Shown here one piece after another: positions 58,805 to 64,000 of a stretch of 64,000 nt of DNA. Within the stretch, counting starts at the first letter, position 1. The number at the start of each line of letters is the position of its first letter. A program made the position numbers and the translations under genes. The DNA lies in contig OZ231126.1 in assembly GCA_965153355.1 (NCBI GenBank), positions 48,732,001 to 48,796,000 on the forward strand, given 5' to 3'. The DNA is from Flaccisagitta enflata. Lineage: Eukaryota; Chaetognatha; Sagittoidea; Aphragmophora. The notes below the pieces were generated by a model, which saw only the letters and a program-made list of their open reading frames with translations, had not been told where the DNA came from and ran no database searches.

Positions 58805-60745
58805 AGCCTTGTTTTTGTATCTCTCCTCATTTCAAAATTATCCAGTTAATAGGATATGACATGTAGGGGTTTATATGATTTTAAAACCATTTTCATGGTC
58901 TTATAACTGTTTTCATGGTTTTAAGCCAGAAATATAAAAAATTAGAAAAATGAGCGTCCCTTTTTGCCAAGTACAGGGCTTATAGGGACAGCATTACTTT
59001 CCTATGGTGCCCCAATTTGCCCCACGTAGGGGCTAAAAGGGACAGTGCCTTTTTTGGTAAAAAAAACACCAAAGGGGTTATTATTTGAGTTTGGTTCTTG
59101 CTGGGCAAAAAAGCCTACATCAGTGGTAATTGAGGGGGGAAGATGCAATGATGTACCTCAAGGAACATGAAAGATACAAGGCAAAATATCCAAAAAGTAT
59201 CCCAATTAGCCCCCTGTGACGGTTTTTCTTAAAATCATCAGATCTACTGCAAATTTCCCCTGATATATTCAAAATCTTGTCTCAGGAATTGGAAAATTTC
59301 TTAAATAGAGTTCCTTAAATAGAGGTATTTCAAAATTTGGGACCCGGTTAGCCGGCTGTGCTATCTCTTAAATGCAGCTATCCCTTAAATAGAGTTGCCA
59401 TGAAGGTGGGATTCCACTGTATCTCGAAAAGGCAGACCTAGGACACCCATCCTAACTCCTAAATTGAGAGGTTGCGTCGGAATTTTTTTCACAGGAGAAA
59501 TGGAAATCACATTGAGAAGGGATTAAGGCTTAGAGCCTTAGACCTTCCATCATAATTGACCAGAGAATTTCCAGTTATCGTCGGCTTAAGGCAAAAACAG
59601 CCTAAACTGGAGGAAAGTATTTAAATATCTGCATTTTATAAATCTTTATTTCACATTTTACAAATCTTTTTTTATGAATCATTTGATATTTATGGTAGTA
59701 ATAGAAACCAAAACATGTCTCTGATCATTCATAACTGCAGTTAAGTGCGAGAATATCAATATTTTAGCCAATAAACTTAAGAAATATTAAAGTAACAATC
59801 AGTATGCTTCGTAAGAATATCGCTAGTTTAGCGGTTGTTAGGGAATAACAGAGTTTGGGGTTTCAACAAGGGTGAAGGCGTCACGTCATGCAGACAGATA
59901 ATTTGAAAAATCAGCAAATGCGTTTTTTATTTGCAAAAGGTTTTTTTTAATTATGTGCTAATAGGTTTTTTTGAATTTTATAAGGAAAACCTTAAGTTTT
60001 TTTAAGTTTTATGAAGAAATTTTCTCTCTAGTTTGAGTTTTCCAACTATATTTTTAGAAGTTAAAGATTTAGAGATTGAAATTGAATACTTTTTAATATG
60101 CGCTACATTCATAAAAAAATTTAAGTCTTTGTTGATTTTTTTTAGCGGGTTTTTCTCTATCAGTTTTTTTTTCTCTTTCACTCTCTTTTTGTTTTTTTCA
60201 CTCTTCATTTTTTTCTCATTGTTTTTCTTTTTCACTTTGACTTTTTCTTTCTTTTTTTTTCTCTCCCTCTCTCTCATGCCTAAGCAAGTCACTTTCAATT
60301 AAAAATTTTGTTCATACCTATTTTAATTATCATCTTTTCTTCTCCTTCTTATCTTTCACTTATTCTCTTTTTTTTTCATTCACCTTATTATGAAGATTTA
60401 TGATTTTATTCAATTTTGAAAAATTTTACTAAAATATTTTTTTTTTTTTTTATAATTTTCAAAAACTCTTTCTCATAACTCAGTTTTATGCTAAAAACGT
60501 TTTTGAGTTTAGGTTGCTAGATCTGCAATTAGGTACCGGAAGCAGATGCAGAAAGGTAAACTCTAGGGAATATCATTTAGCTGTTGCTCAATGCGGTGCT
60601 GCCTAGCAACAGCTAGACAAAACATATTCTTTAGAAACTTACTATGGGAAAGCAGCGATGTATGACAAGGGACTTCAGTAACATCTTGTGACATCCCTGC
60701 TGTCAGACTAGAAAATGTGTTCTGAAAACATTCAGAGAAGGGAGA

Positions 60746-60750
<5 letters not shown>
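58805..60750. other. Non-coding interval with decayed repeats
   Basis: No supported gene. 59407-59422 is a possible mariner-like end. 59810-59850 and 60590-60655 carry pieces of the 35137 MITE loop (GCTAGTTTAGCGGTTG, CTGCCTAGCAACAGCTAG). 60130-60460 is T-rich. Confidence 0.45.

Positions 60751-60751
<1 letters not shown>

Positions 60752-60801
<50 letters not shown>
60752..60801. repeat. (GA)n microsatellite
   Basis: Pure GA run, followed by a duplicated CTGACATACAGACAGATAGAC. Confidence 0.95.
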
Positions 60802-60805
<4 letters not shown>

Positions 60806-60894
60806 GCTGACATACAGACAGATAGACACAGCCAGACAGCTGACATACAGACAGATAGACAACAGGAAAAAATCATTTAATCAAATCATATAGG

Positions 60895-61414
60895 CAGTCA
60901 GCGGACAAAACACAATAGGTATATATATCACTCCGTTGCTTTTGATCCAACCTACTGATGTTGAACAGAATGCTGTAAACAACAACTGGTTGTTGAAATT
61001 ACAACCGGCTGTTACGCTACATAATTGGCAAAAATCCAACTTTCACCAAATAGAAAGAGACCTGCAGATTCATAATCCTGATGGAATTTTGAGATTTTTG
61101 ATATATCACAACATATACTTTTACATAAAAATAAAAATTTTCATCATTGTTTAATTTAATTATAATGTAATGTTAAAAAAATATTTCTTACAAAAAGTGT
61201 TAAGTGTGACATATCAAACTTCACAGAATTTCATCATGAATCTGCAGGTCTCATTCTATTTGATGAAAGTTGGATTTTTGCCAACTTTGTAACTTAACAG
61301 CCGGCTGTAATTTTAACAACCAGTTGTTGTTTACAGCATTCTGTTTAACATCAGTGGGTTGGATCAAAACCAGCGGAATGATATATATACCTATTGTGTT
61401 TTGTCCGCTGACTG
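60895..61414. mobile_element. Foldback MITE with TAGG flanks
   Basis: CAGTCAGCGGACAAAACACA and TGTGTTTTGTCCGCTGACTG are perfect inverted ends flanked by TAGG on both sides. Arms continue (AATAGGTATATATATCA, GATCCAACC, CAACAACTGGTTGTT) around a centre near 61150. The 520-bp element has no transposase. Confidence 0.85.
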
Positions 61415-61467
61415 TAGGGGAAATGATAAACGAATTTGCAAAACAAATTGAGGCAAGGGATTCACTA

Positions 61468-62076
61468 CTATCTTGGTCAAAATAAGAGTCCTCGCAATTG
61501 AATTTAGTTCTTAAACTTTGAATATTGATCAGAAAAACCTGTTTTCTTATTACAGAAGTTTATTTTAGCGTATTTTGGCACTAGATATTGCTTGTATAGT
61601 GATCTTTATAGTGTCATATATCAGCATCACTGATTTGCGTATGACAGGTTTCTCATCTCCTTTATCTGATTTGCCATTTAGGTTTTATGGTGAGGCTTGT
61701 ACTAATTTTGTTGTAAAACCTAAACGATTTGAGCAAATGAGCTCTGCTTGGTGGCAAATGAAAGCTTTTTTGAAGCTCTTTACAACAGTCACCAATTTTC
61801 TTATGTTTCTATAATTTCTACATATGGAAAATATCCAAGTAAAGCTGCTGGAATTTCAAAAACAGAAATCAATGATTTTTACCTTAGAAATCAAAATGAA
61901 TCATTTTACTCTTTCTTCTGTAAAATCTAAACGAATTGAGCTACAGAGGTCTGCTTGGTGGCATTAGATTGGATTTTCGCAGAGCTTTCTAATGGTCACC
62001 AATTTTTATCTGTTTTTTTGAATGATCTAACTACAATGTAAGAAAACATGGCGGACTCTTAATTTGACCAAGATAG
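61468..62076. mobile_element. MITE with TA target duplication
   Basis: CTATCTTGGTCAAAATAAGA and TCTTAATTTGACCAAGATAG are inverted ends flanked by TA. The interior has direct repeats of TTGGTGGCAAATGAAAGC-like sequence. An open frame at 61575-61814 lies wholly inside and has no recognisable domain. Confidence 0.75.
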
Positions 62077-63007
62077 TATGTGCTGATAATTAGTATGCTT
62101 TGCCCCTGCCTGCTATACACTTTTTCTAGGTACTTTTTTTGCACAATACACTAAATTGTATGAATCAATTATTTGTTAATTTATTACTTTTTGTCTAGTA
62201 TTGGCTAAGAAAGCATGGGAACCGAAAAAAATCAGCTAAAAGGCTGTCGTGCTCAGATTTGCTATCGTGCTTTGAATTAGCTGTGATGTCCCTAGGCTCT
62301 AAGCTGCCATACATGGCTGTGAAAAAGTCATAGCAAATTTTCTTTTGAACAATATTCCCTCGGTATGTCTGTCATAATACTGATATTTTTGCAATTATAA
62401 ATAATTGAAAATAATTTTTTTTTCCATTAAAACCAACAAAGGACATAACATCAATTCACCAAATTATATTTAAATATCAAGTTTGTCTTATGAAACAAAA
62501 ACATTCGGATACCTCCCTCCAGGTTGGGCTGTTTTTCCACAAACCCCACTGTACGAGACCATGCAGGGCTGATAGAATTTTACGACGCGCAAAGCACAAG
62601 CCATCGATGTTTAGCCGTCAATGATCAACGGTTAATTAACCATTAATATAATGATTAATCATCGATTTAGATAAATAGGATTAACAGTTAACTGTTCTTC
62701 AATATTAAGTCTTTGTTATGCTATCACTTCATCAAAAAAAGAAAAGAAAAAAAAAAAAAAGATTTCATGTATTTGTCTAGATTTCATGTATTTGTCTATC
62801 ATCCATGCCCGCTTTGTGCCTGGTTATCAATGACTATGTGTGTACTTGTCTTAGATTGTTTGTTATCGCCAATGCGAGTGTGTTTTGTGTGCTGGTGTGT
62901 GGGTGTGTAAGTGTGTATATCACTTTGTGTGTATGTGTGTTTATCACTTCGTGTGTATGTATGAGTATTTAAGAGTGTTTTAAGTGTTTGTTTTTGAGTG
63001 TGTATGT
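62077..63007. other. Non-coding interval
   Basis: AT-rich with a degenerate GTGTGT/TATGTGTG tract at 62870-63000. No gene seen. Confidence 0.4.
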
Positions 63008-63208
63008 TTGCGCGCGACTCTACAATCCGCTTTGTCCGTCCGTCAGTCGGTCGGTTGGTCAATCGGTGGGTCGGTTGTTCACATTTTACTATATCTTATG
63101 ATTTTATTTTTTTGACTCCACTGCTACTGCCTAAATGGTCTAGTGACCTCAAATATGGCCCCTGCCCACCCGCACACAACTTCGGTAGCCGTGTATCCGG
63201 CCTTGTTT
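63008..63208 (-). mobile_element. Helentron-like element, family A
   Basis: GCGCGCGACTCTACAATCCG, then GTCCGTCCGTCAGTCGGTCG, core, CCGCACACAACTTCGGTAGC and GTATCCGGCCTTGTT. Nearly collinear with the plus-strand copy at 46337-46538. Hairpin decayed. Confidence 0.8.
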
Positions 63209-64000
63209 TCTCTAAACAAAAAGGCAAAAGCATGAAACTTGTTTTCAATCGGAGCATTGAATTATCATTTTCTTTTACTGTTTAAAGGTTCGGTATGGCA
63301 TTGAATTTGTGCACGTCTTGACTTTTAAGCAAATTTTCTTTTTTGAGGTAGTGAAATACGAGATTCCTGTATTGTTTGTATGGTACAAAAATTATCGGTT
63401 TACGGTGATTAATACAAAATTTTGATTTGTGATTTTATTAACTGTTAGCATCGATAGCACAAGCAGAAAACTGCGTGGACAGAACGTGTTGGCTATGTAT
63501 CGACATACAATACAGCATCGAGATGCAAAACCGCATCGACATGCAAAACATATGTATATGTTAATCGGGGCTATTACACATAGTAAAGTGTACATACGTC
63601 CATAGAAAATGTAAGAATTTGTCAGGTAGGCAGTTGCACCTAGTGACCAATTGACAAATTATGAATCAATTACTGATAAGTAGAATTCTATCTATAACAA
63701 TCAGAGATCTATGCATTTTGAATGGTACAATGGCGAGAAAAATTCTCAGCGAAAGTTCTCATTTAACGGGGCAAACGATTGAATTGAGTAATTGCGCTAG
63801 TTCTCCGACATACCCTGATAAACAATCATTGACCATCGTTAAGACGCATTGTTGCCCAGGCTGTTTAACTCATTCTGTAATCTTTTCAACGACTGTTGAT
63901 ATCGCAATGGCGTTGGGCAGTGCTCAGGCGCGAAATCCAGATCAGCCAATCTAAAGGCGCAGGGAGTTTTCTCGTTCTTTCTAGCCTGGCGGATAGTGGA
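63209..64000. other. Non-coding or unassigned right edge
   Basis: Includes a short CATCGA...ATGCAAAAC repeat (63500-63550) and a 97-codon open frame at 63661-63954 with a cysteine cluster. No homology or splice evidence supports it as a gene. Confidence 0.35.

Noticed and set aside
63661-63954. 97-codon plus-strand frame near the right edge
   Set aside because: No signal peptide, domain or splice context. It could be a chance frame, although part of a gene beyond the edge cannot be excluded.

Overview
This is intron-rich, repeat-dense nuclear DNA from a metazoan animal. The recognisable genes are split by GT-AG introns and match animal families: a NUDCD3-type dynein/Hsp90 co-chaperone, a 26/29 kDa-proteinase-type cysteine protease, and a ZFAND2 (AIRAP-like) AN1 zinc-finger protein. 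Long (GA)n, (CA)n and (TTG)n microsatellites, long minisatellites, foldback MITEs and small Helentron-like elements fill the rest. A degenerate TTAGGG tract (27191-27287) fits a TTAGGG-telomere animal rather than an insect. I cannot name the species.

Layout. 1-1738 is a 70-bp tandem array. 1739-13150 holds microsatellites, foldback elements and minisatellite-bearing elements, with no convincing gene. 13157-14317 (minus) is a complete two-exon gene for an 85-aa single-pass membrane protein of unknown family. 16185-17396 (minus) holds the last three coding exons of NUDCD3. 17400-23690 is AT-rich repeat DNA and nested transposons. 23691-31156 (minus) holds five exons of a 26-29-p-like protease: signal peptide, N-terminal extension and the start of the I29 inhibitor domain. 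Its peptidase exons were not found. 33230-37110 is a large (GA)n region around an inverted-repeat element. 37824-38138 (minus) is the last exon of a coiled-coil/transmembrane protein. 39030-43420 is a large inverted repeat split by nested insertions. 45301-45549 (minus) encodes a small secreted eight-cysteine protein. 48201-49233 (plus) is a complete three-exon ZFAND2 gene. 50471-53068 is a foldback element split by a hAT-like element with an exact 8-bp target duplication. 55716-56138 (minus) is a probable frameshifted transposon ORF. 56918-64000 is repeats and MITEs.

The genes do not form one pathway. NUDCD3 and ZFAND2 both act in protein quality control, but nothing here links them functionally.

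The main non-gene signal is a set of at least four families of small elements. Each ends in a short hairpin followed by (C/T)TAAAA or A-rich sequence. Near the opposite end each carries a short motif matching the hairpin stem of the same family, and most have (GTCC/GTCG)n-like or longer tandem arrays between. This is the layout of Helentron-associated elements (HINEs, such as Drosophila INE-1/DINE-1). The two ends change together from family to family.
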